Below, piece after piece: positions 52,900 to 61,829 of a stretch of DNA of 64,000 bases. Made by a program: the position numbers and the translations under genes. This stretch comes from Pseudobdellovibrionaceae bacterium. GTDB taxonomy: Bacteria; Bdellovibrionota; Bdellovibrionia; Bdellovibrionales; Bdellovibrionaceae. The DNA lies in the NCBI GenBank assembly GCA_019637915.1, contig JAHBUV010000001.1, positions 1,272,565-1,336,564 on the forward strand, in the 5' to 3' direction. Positions within the stretch are counted from its first letter, which is position 1, and each line of letters starts with the position of its first letter. The notes beneath the pieces are model-generated. The model did no database searches, was not told the origin of the DNA, and was given only the letters and a program-made list of their open reading frames with translations.

Positions 52900-53508
52900 A
52901 TGAAACCTGTGCACGCCATTTTATTCATCTGCCTGGCTTTCGCCGCCATCGCCGCCGAGGCCGATGACTTGCGCATCGTCGACGTCCGCCGCAATATTCC
53001 GCTCTCCGACGACGAGCCCGTCTACAAGGACTATTACCTGAGCGCCGGCGAAACGGGCGGTTTGAAAAAGAACCTCGTCGTGACCGCCGTCCGCAAGATC
53101 ACCGTGCGCGACGCCAACGGCACGCAAACCTACGGCGAGATGGAAGTCCCCGTCGGCCAACTGCGCGTGATCGGCGTTTTCGGAAAGATCGCCGTGGCCC
53201 GCGAATACAAGCTGCTCTCCCGCGATGACAACCCCATGCTGGAGCAAACTGGCCTGATGGTGGGGGACGCGATCGAGATCAAGGGCTCTTTCGTGGACGA
53301 CAAGCCGCTCAGCCTGAAGAAAAAGGTCAGTGAGGTCAAGCTGCCGGCGGCGGAAGAGGCCGCCCGGACGACGGCCTCCCTCGTCGAAGCCTCGGCGAAG
53401 GCGGACGAATCGACGGCGAGGCTCATGCCCCCCGTGCCCGCGGCGACGGTGGTTCCGGCCGCTCTTCCGGAGCCGGTGGCTTCCGCGACCGCCGCCCCGG
53501 TTCAATAA
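52900..53508 (+). CDS. Exported protein of unknown function
   Basis: 202 residues with a signal peptide (HAILFICLAFAAIAAEA). The mature part to about 150 contains IVDVRRNIPLSDDEPVYKDY, GLKKNLVVTAVRKITVRD and GDAIEIKGSFVDDKPLS, a beta-rich domain reminiscent of FlgT-like or conserved periplasmic proteins, but no family is certain. The tail is a low-complexity Ala/Pro/Val segment. AAGGA precedes the ATG. An 8-bp hairpin without a T-run lies about 40 nt upstream. Confidence 0.65.
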   Translation: MKPVHAILFICLAFAAIAAEADDLRIVDVRRNIPLSDDEPVYKDYYLSAGETGGLKKNLVVTAVRKITVRDANGTQTYGEMEVPVGQLRVIGVFGKIAVAREYKLLSRDDNPMLEQTGLMVGDAIEIKGSFVDDKPLSLKKKVSEVKLPAAEEAARTTASLVEASAKADESTARLMPPVPAATVVPAALPEPVASATAAPVQ

Positions 53509-53539
53509 ATCACTTTGAGTTCAAATCCGCCCTTGGGGA

Positions 53540-54622
53540 TCAGGGAGGCGTCAGCGCCAGGAACGCGTTGACCTCGGCCGCCACGCCGCCCGTCGCGAGG
53601 TTCGAATCCCGCACGGCCTTCATGATGGCCCTCATCACGCGCGCCTGGTATTGCGCGTCCTTCTGATCGGACTCCGCCCAGGACACGGGATCCCAGGATT
53701 TTTCCTTGGAAATCTTTTTCGATTCCTCTTCGACGTTCTCGAGCATCTTCCTGATCAAGGGATAACCCCACAGCAGGCGGTCCTTGAAAATCAAGCTGCC
53801 GTCCGTGTAGGCGCCCGCGAACAGGGCCGGGTTCAAGGGCATGTCCGCCGCCTGATCCTGCTCAGCGAGATAAGCCAGCCGGTCGAAAAGCGCGTTGTAA
53901 GGAACCGCGTAGACGAGGGTGTCCAGGTCGTTTTGCGTCGCCGGCAGGGTCGTCGTGCCCATCCCCTTCACGCCGCCGACACGGATCACGCGCTCGGCGT
54001 AAGCCGTCATGCCTTCGAGAAACCAGCTCTGTTTGAACATCGAGTAGCCGTACTGGTACAAGTGGAACAATTCGTGGGCGACCACCGACCACGTCCCGGG
54101 AAAAGACGCGAGATTGTTCGACAGATCGATGCGGACCCCGCAGACGTCTTTCATCAACGGGTTGTTGTCGTAGGTGATCGCCTCGTCGTAAGCCAGGCCG
54201 TTGTCCGCCATGGCGCGCACGTGGATATCGATGAACTTCACGCCGAAAGCCTTGTAGCGGGGGCTGTTCAAGGGGTCGCGGAACCCCAGGCCATTGTAGG
54301 CGGCGCGGGCGTGCACGGCCTGGCGGAGGATGTTTTCCACGTAGTCCGGCACCCCGTCGCCGTCCGCGTCGGTCAGATCCGGCAGCACGTCCGCGTCCGC
54401 GGGATTCGTGGTGTAAAAAACTCTCACGCCGTCCCGCTGGGCGACGTCCAGGAGAGTCGCGGCATAGGAGGAGCTCAGCACCGCGCAGGGCCGGGGCTTC
54501 GGCTCCAGGGCACCCCCGTCGCCGGAACCGCCGCTCGTGCTGTCATTGACGACAAAACCCCCCAGACCCTGCCCCGTGCAGCTCGTGAGAAAAATAAAGA
54601 GACCGGCGAGCAAAAGCCTCAA
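53540..54622 (-). CDS. Lipoprotein metallopeptidase-like protein with calcium loop
   Basis: 360 residues from a TTG start at 54622. This start is chosen because GGAGAGGGGGG lies just upstream and it gives a compact lipoprotein signal (RLLLAGLFIFLTSC, lipobox LTSC). An acidic EF-hand-like loop DADGDGVPDYVE follows near residue 90. The central AHELFHLYQYGYSMFKQSWF and LEGMTAYAERVI form an H-E-x-x-H with a downstream Glu, the gluzincin zinc pattern. Probably a periplasmic or surface zinc protease. An ATG at 54673 would add 17 residues before the signal. Confidence 0.72.
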   Translation of the reverse strand: MRLLLAGLFIFLTSCTGQGLGGFVVNDSTSGGSGDGGALEPKPRPCAVLSSSYAATLLDVAQRDGVRVFYTTNPADADVLPDLTDADGDGVPDYVENILRQAVHARAAYNGLGFRDPLNSPRYKAFGVKFIDIHVRAMADNGLAYDEAITYDNNPLMKDVCGVRIDLSNNLASFPGTWSVVAHELFHLYQYGYSMFKQSWFLEGMTAYAERVIRVGGVKGMGTTTLPATQNDLDTLVYAVPYNALFDRLAYLAEQDQAADMPLNPALFAGAYTDGSLIFKDRLLWGYPLIRKMLENVEEESKKISKEKSWDPVSWAESDQKDAQYQARVMRAIMKAVRDSNLATGGVAAEVNAFLALTPP

Positions 54623-54785
54623 GGACCCCCCTCTCCGGATTTTTCGGCTGAAAACTGTCCAAACTGAATGCATTCCCGGGTGAAGAACGACCCCGCGTCC
54701 GAGGGAAACCTTCGAAAAACGTCTCAATCCGGGACATGAAGGAAACCTGGATCTTCGCCAACGCCTGTGGCATACCCAATCCCGC

Positions 54786-55697
54786 ATGTCAGATGCCGCA
54801 TCGACTTATTTCCGTGTCCGCCTCCGCCAGGTTCCCGATCACCTCGAGGACCTGATCACCACCCACTCCTTCGAACACAGCGCCCTCGGCGTGTCAGAGG
54901 CCCTGGCTTACGTGCAGCCGGATCTGACGTACGATCCCCGCCTGGTGCCGGTGAAAAACCGCGACCTCGATGTGTTCTTCGAAAAAAGCCCGGGCCGGGC
55001 GTTTTTCGACGGCCTCAAAGCCATCGACTCGCGCCTGAACTGGGAGATCAACGAGGAGGAAACCAAGGACTGGCTGGCCGAATGGAAAAAAGGCTTCAAA
55101 CCCTTCCGCCTGGTCGGTCCCTACTGGATCGTGCCCTCGTGGGAGGAAGTGCCGGCGGAATGCCTGAAACCTTTGCGCATCGATCCCGGCATGGCCTTCG
55201 GCACCGGCACCCACGCCACCACGCAGATGATGGCTTTTTTCATCCATAAACTGGCGGAGAAAAATCCCAAAGACGTCGCTGACTGGGGCCTGCTGGACGT
55301 CGGCACCGGCACGGCGGTCCTCGCCATGCTCGCGCACAAAGCGGGTTTCGGCCTGGTCACCGGCATCGAGATCGATCCGGAGGCGCGCCGCACGGCCCGC
55401 CAGAACGTCGAGTTGAATGGCCTGTCCGACATCGAGATTTCGGACGAGATGCTGGAGGAGATCCGCGTCACTTACGACGTGGTCGTCGCCAACATCATCG
55501 ACGGCGTGCTCATTCAGCTGCAGAAAGACCTGATGCGGGTCACCCGGCACGGCGGTCAGCTCCTGCTCACCGGCATCCTCAAAGAGCGCGACGACGAATT
55601 TTTCCGCGACTTCATCGAGAAGCAGCCCGTGAAGGTCATCCGCCGCATCGAGAAGGACGAGTGGGTCGGTTACTGGCTGGAGAAAAATCAGCCGTGA
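54786..55697 (+). CDS. prmA: Ribosomal protein L11 methyltransferase PrmA
   Basis: 303 residues. Substrate-recognition N-terminal region, then the SAM-binding LLDVGTGTAVLAMLAHKAGF and VTGIEIDPEARRTARQNVE, with VVVANIIDGVLIQL (the N-I-I/L catalytic loop) and HGGQLLLTGIL. FGTGTHATTQMM is the PrmA signature (GTGTHxTT). Trimethylates ribosomal protein L11. Its stop overlaps the rsmE GTG start. Confidence 0.93.
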   Translation: MSDAASTYFRVRLRQVPDHLEDLITTHSFEHSALGVSEALAYVQPDLTYDPRLVPVKNRDLDVFFEKSPGRAFFDGLKAIDSRLNWEINEEETKDWLAEWKKGFKPFRLVGPYWIVPSWEEVPAECLKPLRIDPGMAFGTGTHATTQMMAFFIHKLAEKNPKDVADWGLLDVGTGTAVLAMLAHKAGFGLVTGIEIDPEARRTARQNVELNGLSDIEISDEMLEEIRVTYDVVVANIIDGVLIQLQKDLMRVTRHGGQLLLTGILKERDDEFFRDFIEKQPVKVIRRIEKDEWVGYWLEKNQP

Positions 55698-56455
55698 GAC
55701 GCTACTGGATCGAGTCGCGCGACAAAAACGGCGAGGTCATCCAATTCCAGGGTGATGTCTTCCATCACGTCTTCGACGTCTGCCGCCAGGCGGAAGGCTC
55801 GAAGTTCGAAGTGCTGACCGAAGAGGGCAAGGCCTACTTCGTCGAAGTGACGAACGTCGGCCGCAAATCCGCCCAGGCCCGCGTCCTCGAGGAGCGCCTC
55901 ATCCCGCCCCTCAAAGAACCCCTGATCCACCTGGTCCTGTCGGTCCCGCGCTTTCCCGTCATGGAGGCCGTTCTGGAAAAAGCCGTGGAGCTCGGGGTGA
56001 AGTCCGTGCAGCCCGTCTTCTCGGAATTCAGCTTCGTGCGCTCGGCGAACTCCCTTTCGGATGGCAAATGGCAGCGTTGGGAAAAGATCATCCGCTCGGC
56101 CACCCAGCAATGCGGCCGTGGTGAAAAAATGCTCCTTCACGAGCCCCATCCTCTTGAGAATTTTCTCGCGGAAATGAACCGGAACGGCGCCTTCGAGGGT
56201 CTCTTTGCTTATGAGGGGGGCTCGACTCTTGGCATCAAAGCGGAGATTCAAAACATCAAGGCCCGCAACCCCCGCGGCTTGAAAGAGATCTTCCTCTTCG
56301 TCGGCAGCGAGGGCGGCTTTTCCCATGCCGAAGTGGAAATGTTCCAGCGGGCGAAACTGACGCCGGTCACTTTAGGGGCCCAGGTTTTACGGGTTGAAAC
56401 GGCTTGCATGGCCCTGGTCTCCGTCCTAAAGTATGACTTTGATTTGATGTGTTAA
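55694..56455 (+). CDS. rsmE: 16S rRNA (uracil-1498-N3)-methyltransferase RsmE
   Basis: 253 residues from a GTG at 55694 that overlaps the prmA stop (GTGA). The SPOUT-class knot is shown by LFVGSEGGFSHAEVEMF and LGAQVLRVETACMALVSVL; QPVFSEFSFVRSANSL and WEKIIRSATQQCGRG are usual RsmE segments. Methylates U1498 of 16S rRNA. prmA-rsmE pairing is common in bacteria. Confidence 0.95.
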   Translation: MRRYWIESRDKNGEVIQFQGDVFHHVFDVCRQAEGSKFEVLTEEGKAYFVEVTNVGRKSAQARVLEERLIPPLKEPLIHLVLSVPRFPVMEAVLEKAVELGVKSVQPVFSEFSFVRSANSLSDGKWQRWEKIIRSATQQCGRGEKMLLHEPHPLENFLAEMNRNGAFEGLFAYEGGSTLGIKAEIQNIKARNPRGLKEIFLFVGSEGGFSHAEVEMFQRAKLTPVTLGAQVLRVETACMALVSVLKYDFDLMC

Positions 56456-56493
56456 GCGCATCAGTCCGACAAAGATGAAACCGAGGAGGCTTC

Positions 56494-57288
56494 ATGGGGA
56501 CGGATCCCTTTGAGGAATTTGAGTTCAAGCCGCTGACCGAGGGGCTTGGCTTTCACCAGACCAAAAATCAAAATCCCGTTGTGCCTCCTCCGGCCGCCAA
56601 GGCACCGGCGCCGACCTCGAACAATCTGAACTCGCGGGGCATCGGCTTTTCGGAAGAAGAGACCGTCAATCCCCTGAAGTCGCCGCTGCCGCGCCGGGAA
56701 CTGAAAAACCCCGGGGTTTCAGCCGCCGACATGAGCGCCCTGACGACGCCTTCGGCCTCCGCCGTCGACGACATCCTGAACACCCTCCATCAGAACCGCA
56801 AGATGGAGATCGAGATGGACCGCCGCCACCGTCAGGAGCTGCGCAATCCGAAAAAAACCGAAACCTGGAAGCCCTCGGCCCCGAAGTTCTCGCCGATGCT
56901 TTTGGACGGCATGCTGATCACCGCCGCGTCTTTGCTCTGCATGATCATCATGCTGATCATCACTCGCGTCGATCTGATCGCCAATCTGACGAAGCCGGAC
57001 AGCGAAGGCTTCGTCTACATGGCCACCGCCGCGTTGTTCGCGGGCGTGACCTTCATCTACGTCGTCGTTCACCGCGCCTTCCTGGGTTTCACGCCCGGCG
57101 AATGGGCCTATGACCTGCGCCTGGGCAAACCCGAAGAGCAGAACCAGGGTCTCTTCGCGCTGAAGGTCGTCGGCCGCCAGGTCGTGCTGACGGTGACCGG
57201 TCTGTTCCTGCTGCCGCTGATCGGATTGGTCATGGGCAAGGACGTCGCCGGGGCCCTGTCGGGCACGCAGCTCATGCGGAAACCCTGA
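56494..57288 (+). CDS. RDD-family membrane protein
   Basis: 264 residues. A disordered N-terminal 125 residues with charged and Pro-rich stretches (PPPAAKAPAPTSNNLNSRG) precedes an RDD-type membrane domain with three or four segments (MLLDGMLITAASLLCMIIML; FVYMATAALFAGVTFIYVVV; QVVLTVTGLFLLPLIGLVMG). The usual R-x-x-D-D is represented by MLLDGML with FTPGEWAYDLRLG following. Function of RDD proteins is unsettled. GAGGAGG precedes the ATG; the next gene starts 2 nt later. Confidence 0.82.
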   Translation: MGTDPFEEFEFKPLTEGLGFHQTKNQNPVVPPPAAKAPAPTSNNLNSRGIGFSEEETVNPLKSPLPRRELKNPGVSAADMSALTTPSASAVDDILNTLHQNRKMEIEMDRRHRQELRNPKKTETWKPSAPKFSPMLLDGMLITAASLLCMIIMLIITRVDLIANLTKPDSEGFVYMATAALFAGVTFIYVVVHRAFLGFTPGEWAYDLRLGKPEEQNQGLFALKVVGRQVVLTVTGLFLLPLIGLVMGKDVAGALSGTQLMRKP

Positions 57289-57289
57289 A

Positions 57290-57757
57290 GTGGGCCGGAT
57301 CTGTTCCTTTCAAGACATCGCCAAAGAGCTCGAGACGGTCCGGAAGGGCCGTCGCGTCGTTTTCACCAACGGATGTTTTGATCTCCTGCACGTCGGCCAC
57401 GTCCGTTACCTGCAGGAGGCCCGGCGGCAGGGGGATCTGCTGGTCATCGGCGTGAACGCGGACGACAGCGTCCGACGCCTGAAAGGCCCCACCCGTCCCA
57501 TTCAGAACGAGAATGACCGCGCCGAGATCCTGGCGGCTTTGGCTTGCGTCGATTACACGGTGATTTTCCCCGAGGACACGCCCGCCGAACTGATCCGCCG
57601 GGTGCGTCCCGAGGTCCTGGTCAAAGGCGGCGATTGGAAAATCGATCAGATCGTCGGCGGCGACTTCGTGCAATCCTACGGCGGTCAGGTGTTGTCCCTG
57701 CAATTCGTCGAAGGCAAATCGACGACCAGGATCATCGAGAAATCTCAGAACCGGTAA
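57290..57757 (+). CDS. HldE C-terminal-type nucleotidyltransferase
   Basis: 155 residues starting at GTG 57290. The cytidylyltransferase fold is clear: TNGCFDLLHVGHVRYLQEAR with the H-x-G-H ATP motif, LLVIGVNADDSVRRLKGP, and VKGGDWKIDQIVGGDFVQSY with GKSTTRIIEK at the end. This is the ADP-heptose synthase (RfaE2/HldE C-terminal) form, as a stand-alone enzyme without the kinase domain, so a separate HldA-type kinase should exist elsewhere. It contributes ADP-heptose for LPS core. Overlaps the convergent barrel gene by 13 nt. Confidence 0.9.
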   Translation: MGRICSFQDIAKELETVRKGRRVVFTNGCFDLLHVGHVRYLQEARRQGDLLVIGVNADDSVRRLKGPTRPIQNENDRAEILAALACVDYTVIFPEDTPAELIRRVRPEVLVKGGDWKIDQIVGGDFVQSYGGQVLSLQFVEGKSTTRIIEKSQNR

Positions 57758-58476
57758 CCGATGCGCCCGCCGTAGGCGGACTGGGCCACGCGGTTCACTT
57801 CGAAAGCCACGAACAGCTTTTCCATATTGAAGGCGAGACCGAACACCGTGTGCACGCCGGTCATGTCCTCTTCGCGGCTGTCGCCCTCCGCGGTGATGCC
57901 GCGGGCGCCGCCGGCGAAAGTGCCGATGGTGCGCGCGGTGCCGCCGCCGAAATAAAGCGCGATGTCGTCCATGGCCACGGTCATCACCAGGTCCGCCCCC
58001 GTCGTGCGGGTCGAGAGCAGGTTCGAGAAATTCATGCCGCCGCCGTGAATGACCAGGCTGAGCACGGCGGGAAAACGCGGCAGCTCGAAAAAGCCCCAGC
58101 GCAGCTGCGCCCCGTAGCCGAACGAGCCTTCGCTCTGCGGGATCGGCGTGAACTGCACGAAAGTGTCGACGTTGTAAGCGAGCCCCTTGCCCAGGTTGAT
58201 CGCCAGGTAGTTGTACTCCCCTTGGGCGGAACTCTTCGCGCCCAGACCGCCGATGTCCTCGACGGGGATGTACTCGCTCGACAGGCCCACCTCGAAACCC
58301 TGCTGGCCCCCGAGGGGGACGGGGCTCGACAGCAGCTTCACCTGGGCCCCGAAGCCCAGGATCTCCAGTGCCTTTTGCCGGTCGCCGGCGGTCAGGTTTT
58401 TGGGCAGGAAATCACCGGAAGCGGCGCGGGCCGCGACGGAGACCGATAAAATCAGGAGAAGGAGGACGTGCTTCAC
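57745..58476 (-). CDS. Exported barrel-like outer-membrane protein
   Basis: 243 residues from a GTG at 58476 with GGGAGG just upstream; this start opens a signal peptide (HVLLLLILSVSVAARAASG). The mature protein has alternating beta strands (GFEVGLSSEYIPVEDIGGLG, ADLVMTVAMDDIALYFGGGT) and ends with Phe (YGGRIGYRF), typical of an outer-membrane barrel. No family recognised. It lies 14 nt after the repeat protein gene on the same strand. Confidence 0.68.
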   Translation of the reverse strand: MKHVLLLLILSVSVAARAASGDFLPKNLTAGDRQKALEILGFGAQVKLLSSPVPLGGQQGFEVGLSSEYIPVEDIGGLGAKSSAQGEYNYLAINLGKGLAYNVDTFVQFTPIPQSEGSFGYGAQLRWGFFELPRFPAVLSLVIHGGGMNFSNLLSTRTTGADLVMTVAMDDIALYFGGGTARTIGTFAGGARGITAEGDSREEDMTGVHTVFGLAFNMEKLFVAFEVNRVAQSAYGGRIGYRF

Positions 58477-58490
58477 GCCCTCCCACTGTA

Positions 58491-59582
58491 TCAAGCTTGA
58501 GCGGTGGGGAGAAGTCCCAGAATCTGATTGGCGATGCCCTGCAAGGTAGCGTCCCCGCTGGCCGCCCACTTCTGGAAGATCGGCGCGAAGCTCGCGAAGG
58601 ACGTCGTGTTGCTCTGACGGATGTCACCGCGGCCCTGGCGGGGATCGCTCACCACCGAGTCGCCGTTCTTCGCCGCCTGCGCGCCGGCCAGGACCACCTG
58701 TGCGGCCTTCAGCGCCACGACGGGATCATTCATCTGCAAAGCCTGTTTCAAAGCCCCGTGCCGGGCCGGGGCCGCGTAAGACATCATCAACTGCTGGGCG
58801 GCGGGCTGCATGTCGGCCGGCAGGGTGTCCGCGGCGGTGGCGATGTAAGCGAAGCTTTTCGCCGTGCCGACGCGACCCAGGCCGTAGAGGGCCAGAGTCT
58901 GATCCTCTTTTTTCTGGCTCTTCATCAAGCCGTCGATGATCGAATAAAAAGTCGTCTCGTCCACTTCGCGGCGGCCCAGGGCCTCGACGAGTTTGTTCAT
59001 GTTCTCTTTGGTCGGTTGGGCCGCGAGCAAAGCGCGCCACTGATCCGGGCTCAGCTGATCTTTGTTGTCGTTTTTGTTGTCCGCACCGGTGTCTTCTTTG
59101 TTCCGGTTGCCGGCCACTTCGTTGGGATTGGAGTAAATCGGTCCGCCGTCGCTGCCGTCACCGGACAGATGACGTCCATCGCGGCCCGTGGGCGCATTCG
59201 AGTTCGGGCGTTTCACCCAAACCATGGGGCGCTGTTGCTGCTGTCGAGCACGAGCTGCGGCGGCCGCCGCCTGTTTGGCCTTCGCGGCCGCGGCCTGAGC
59301 CGCCGCGGGATTCGTCGCCGCCGGCTTCACGTTCTTCGCGTCCGCCGCGGCCTGAGCCGCTTTTTTCGCATAGGGATTCACGTAACGACGATCGATCTCG
59401 CGCCCACCGAGGCCGAACTCGCCGATCATCTCGCTTTTGGGCCGGCCCATCTCGTAAGAGATGTCCTGAACCTCGTTCACCGGGGAGTCTTTGACGGACC
59501 CGAAGAGTTGGAAAAGCCCGAGGACCATCACGGCCACCAGCAATCCAATGCCCAACTCCAGTTTGTTGTCTCGGAAGTCCAT
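58491..59582 (-). CDS. Membrane-anchored protein with Ala-rich linker and helical repeats
   Basis: 363 residues. An N-terminal membrane segment (LELGIGLLVAVMVLGLFQLF), a disordered Ala/Lys/Gln-rich stretch (about 75-115, AAAAKAKQAAAAAARARQQQ), a Gly/Asn/Asp-rich spacer, and a C-terminal helical domain (from about 175) with HEAT-like character (TLALYGLGRVGTAKSFAYIA; DPVVALKAAQVVLAGAQAA). No known family. AGGAGGGT precedes the ATG at 59582. A scaffold in the periplasm is inference. Confidence 0.68.
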   Translation of the reverse strand: MDFRDNKLELGIGLLVAVMVLGLFQLFGSVKDSPVNEVQDISYEMGRPKSEMIGEFGLGGREIDRRYVNPYAKKAAQAAADAKNVKPAATNPAAAQAAAAKAKQAAAAAARARQQQQRPMVWVKRPNSNAPTGRDGRHLSGDGSDGGPIYSNPNEVAGNRNKEDTGADNKNDNKDQLSPDQWRALLAAQPTKENMNKLVEALGRREVDETTFYSIIDGLMKSQKKEDQTLALYGLGRVGTAKSFAYIATAADTLPADMQPAAQQLMMSYAAPARHGALKQALQMNDPVVALKAAQVVLAGAQAAKNGDSVVSDPRQGRGDIRQSNTTSFASFAPIFQKWAASGDATLQGIANQILGLLPTAQA

Positions 59583-60083
59583 AGACCCTCCTACCGATGG
59601 ACCTAGCAGCCAACGTGCCAAGATCCCGGAACCAGGAGGCTTTTTATGGGTTTTGAGCTCTCAATCTGAGACAGAGTGACAATCCCCGTCTGAGACTGTC
59701 GAAAGGTTCGGCGAAGAGGCCTTGCCGGGAATCAACAAATTCACTCATCCTGAAAAGTCGTTCCATCTTTCTCGAGAGAGAAAAGCCACCGGGACAAAAG
59801 GCGACCGGCTCCTACGAAAACGGTTCTTCTCGCGGCGTCCGGAAGGGCGGGAGCAAAGTGTCTCAAAATTTGACAGAAATTATTTTCCAAATGCAATTCA
59901 ATCGTTCCCGCGTGGCTTTCTTTTTGATGAAGGCCCATTGGCGAATGGGTTTGATTTGAAGCCGGAATATTAGCCATTTGGTTAATTTTCTTGCTTACTT
60001 TTTACTACAAAGATCTCGCGAGGCTGGGAGGCCGGTTGTACAAACGCGTCATGGACGAACAACAACCAATCCCAGGAGGATGT
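59583..60083. other. Intergenic region, promoter-bearing but no gene
   Basis: 501 nt between divergent genes. The middle is AT-rich and holds a consensus-like TTGACA at 59870-59875, but no convincing -10 at the right spacing. A direct repeat TCTGAGAC lies at 59665 and 59689. Short frames here look non-coding. Confidence 0.5.
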
Positions 60084-61451
60084 ATGAAGTCGAACGTTTT
60101 GAAATTGGTGCTGTGCTCGGCACTCGCCGCCAGCCTGGCGGCCTGCCAAGGCGGCAAAGATAAAAAAGGCTCTTCGGGTCAAAACGAAGACAGCCCTCTC
60201 GGTGAACCGCAAACCGTCGTGGTTTCCAAAAACCAGGATTCCGCGGAACTCACGGACGCCGGCGAGCAGCTGATCTCCCCGTTCACTTTCCATTTGGCCG
60301 ACCGCGCTTTCGCCATGGCCGTGGAAAAGGATCGCGGCAACAAGAAAGCCCAGTTCTACCGCGAATTCCTCAAGCGCTTCATGGTGTTCAGGGGCATTTT
60401 GAGCCGCGTGCAACCTTACGCCCGCGTCCACGGCAACTCCGTGGCGTTGGAAAAAACCATCCGCGACATCCCGGACCACCCGGTGAAGAGCTTCCTGCTG
60501 GACAGCAAAGGATTGGCTCCCATCAAGGACAGTAGCGACATTCAAAGCTTCCTGGTGGAATACCGCAACGCCGTGAACAGTTTCCGCGAGTACCTGGCCC
60601 AAAACCCGGATCTGAGATTCGACATCTATCTCAATCCCCACGTTTTTGAAGCCGCCATCCGCGCCCGCTACGAAGCCACCTGCTCCGTGGACACGCAATC
60701 GCCGACGGAATTCGAAGTCTATTGCAACGCTTTGGATGTGGCGAAGGTGAAAGTGAACGCCGGTGACCTCGTCGTTCTGCGCCAGATGGCCGCGGGCGAA
60801 GTGCTGTTCTTCTCCCTTTACACCTCTTACAGCATCGCGGGTCTCGAGCCCTTGTTCAAGGACCTGGAAAAAGCCGGTCAGATGGAATGCTCCGGCGGTT
60901 ACTCCAGATACAACCCCAACACGAACAGCTATGACTATGCCGATTCGGAGTGCCGGCACCTGCACCGCCAGCTGAGCTCCCGTGAAATCATGCAACGGAT
61001 CGAAGCCACCCCCGGCGCCGCGAAACTGCGCAAAGACTCCGGCCTGAAATACGTCAAGCAAATCGGCCTGGATTTCATCCAAGCCGCCAAGTGGGCTCAA
61101 AAGTACAAAGCCACCCTGTGCCCTTCAGGCGATGACGGGGTCGAAAACCGCCCGGGCTTCCTGTTCTCCAAGGGCCTCTGCGCGGACACCAGCGAACAAG
61201 CCGGCGCCGACCTCGCCTTGTTCGACCGCGCCCTGCAAAGCGTGGTTGACGCGAAACTGCAGAACAACGACGGCGTCGAAACGCGCACCCAGGTGAACTA
61301 CATGGCCTTGTTCGAAAAGCCGGTCGCCGATCTGCGCGCCCTCATGCCGGCCTCCTGGAACGCCGAAGGCAAAGCCACCTCCCTGCGCGACAAAACGTTC
61401 GGGAACACCTTCCCCCGCGGCGACGCCGAACAGTTCATCCTCGAGAAGTAA
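60084..61451 (+). CDS. Large lipoprotein of unknown function
   Basis: 455 residues. Lipoprotein signal with lipobox LAAC (VLCSALAASLAAC) and a short Lys/Gly/Ser linker, then a helix-rich domain with several Cys (about 220, 235, 292, 311, 370, 389) that may pair. No domain recognised. AGGAGG precedes the ATG. First of three exported-protein genes with 3-nt gaps, so an operon. The following two encode a small secreted protein and another lipoprotein. Confidence 0.72.
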   Translation: MKSNVLKLVLCSALAASLAACQGGKDKKGSSGQNEDSPLGEPQTVVVSKNQDSAELTDAGEQLISPFTFHLADRAFAMAVEKDRGNKKAQFYREFLKRFMVFRGILSRVQPYARVHGNSVALEKTIRDIPDHPVKSFLLDSKGLAPIKDSSDIQSFLVEYRNAVNSFREYLAQNPDLRFDIYLNPHVFEAAIRARYEATCSVDTQSPTEFEVYCNALDVAKVKVNAGDLVVLRQMAAGEVLFFSLYTSYSIAGLEPLFKDLEKAGQMECSGGYSRYNPNTNSYDYADSECRHLHRQLSSREIMQRIEATPGAAKLRKDSGLKYVKQIGLDFIQAAKWAQKYKATLCPSGDDGVENRPGFLFSKGLCADTSEQAGADLALFDRALQSVVDAKLQNNDGVETRTQVNYMALFEKPVADLRALMPASWNAEGKATSLRDKTFGNTFPRGDAEQFILEK

Positions 61452-61454
61452 GCC

Positions 61455-61826
61455 ATGTTGAAATCAACGACGCTGATCATTCTCCTTCTCTCCCTCGGGG
61501 TCGCCGTCCAGGCGGCCCCGCGCCTCGGGGCCGAACACGGCCTCAAGGGCGCCGAAATGAAGAGTTGCGACCGCGCCGGCCGCCTCTGCGTGACGGTGAA
61601 ATCGGAAAGCACCGTCGGCAGTCAGTTGCAGAACCTGCACATGCTGACGGAGCCGGTGGTGACGATCGAGAACCGTCGAACCGGCCGCAAAGAGACGATT
61701 CATGGCCGGACGGGATACATCGATCTCGAGTTCAATCAGCTCGTTGTTTACTGGAAGAAAAACGGCAAAGAAAAAGAAACCAGCATCCATCTGACGACTT
61801 TCGAACGCATGGAACGGAACAGGTAA
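61455..61826 (+). CDS. Small secreted protein of unknown function
   Basis: 123 residues with a signal peptide (TLIILLLSLGVAVQAAPR). A pair of Cys (KSCDRAGRLCV) lies near residues 38 and 45, and the rest is a beta-type domain (PVVTIENRRTGRKETIHGRT; FNQLVVYWKKNGKEKETS). No family recognised. Sits 3 nt after the large lipoprotein and 3 nt before the next, so cotranscribed. Confidence 0.65.
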   Translation: MLKSTTLIILLLSLGVAVQAAPRLGAEHGLKGAEMKSCDRAGRLCVTVKSESTVGSQLQNLHMLTEPVVTIENRRTGRKETIHGRTGYIDLEFNQLVVYWKKNGKEKETSIHLTTFERMERNR

Positions 61827-61829
61827 CGC

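Noticed and set aside
49945-59590. Shared leader AGGAGGGTCTATG before the coiled-coil and repeat-protein genes
   Set aside because: It is a strong ribosome site plus a few matching bases; not enough to claim common regulation.
59722-59977. Short genes in the 500-nt gap on either strand
   Set aside because: No ribosome site, no domain, and composition of intergenic DNA; probably promoter sequence.
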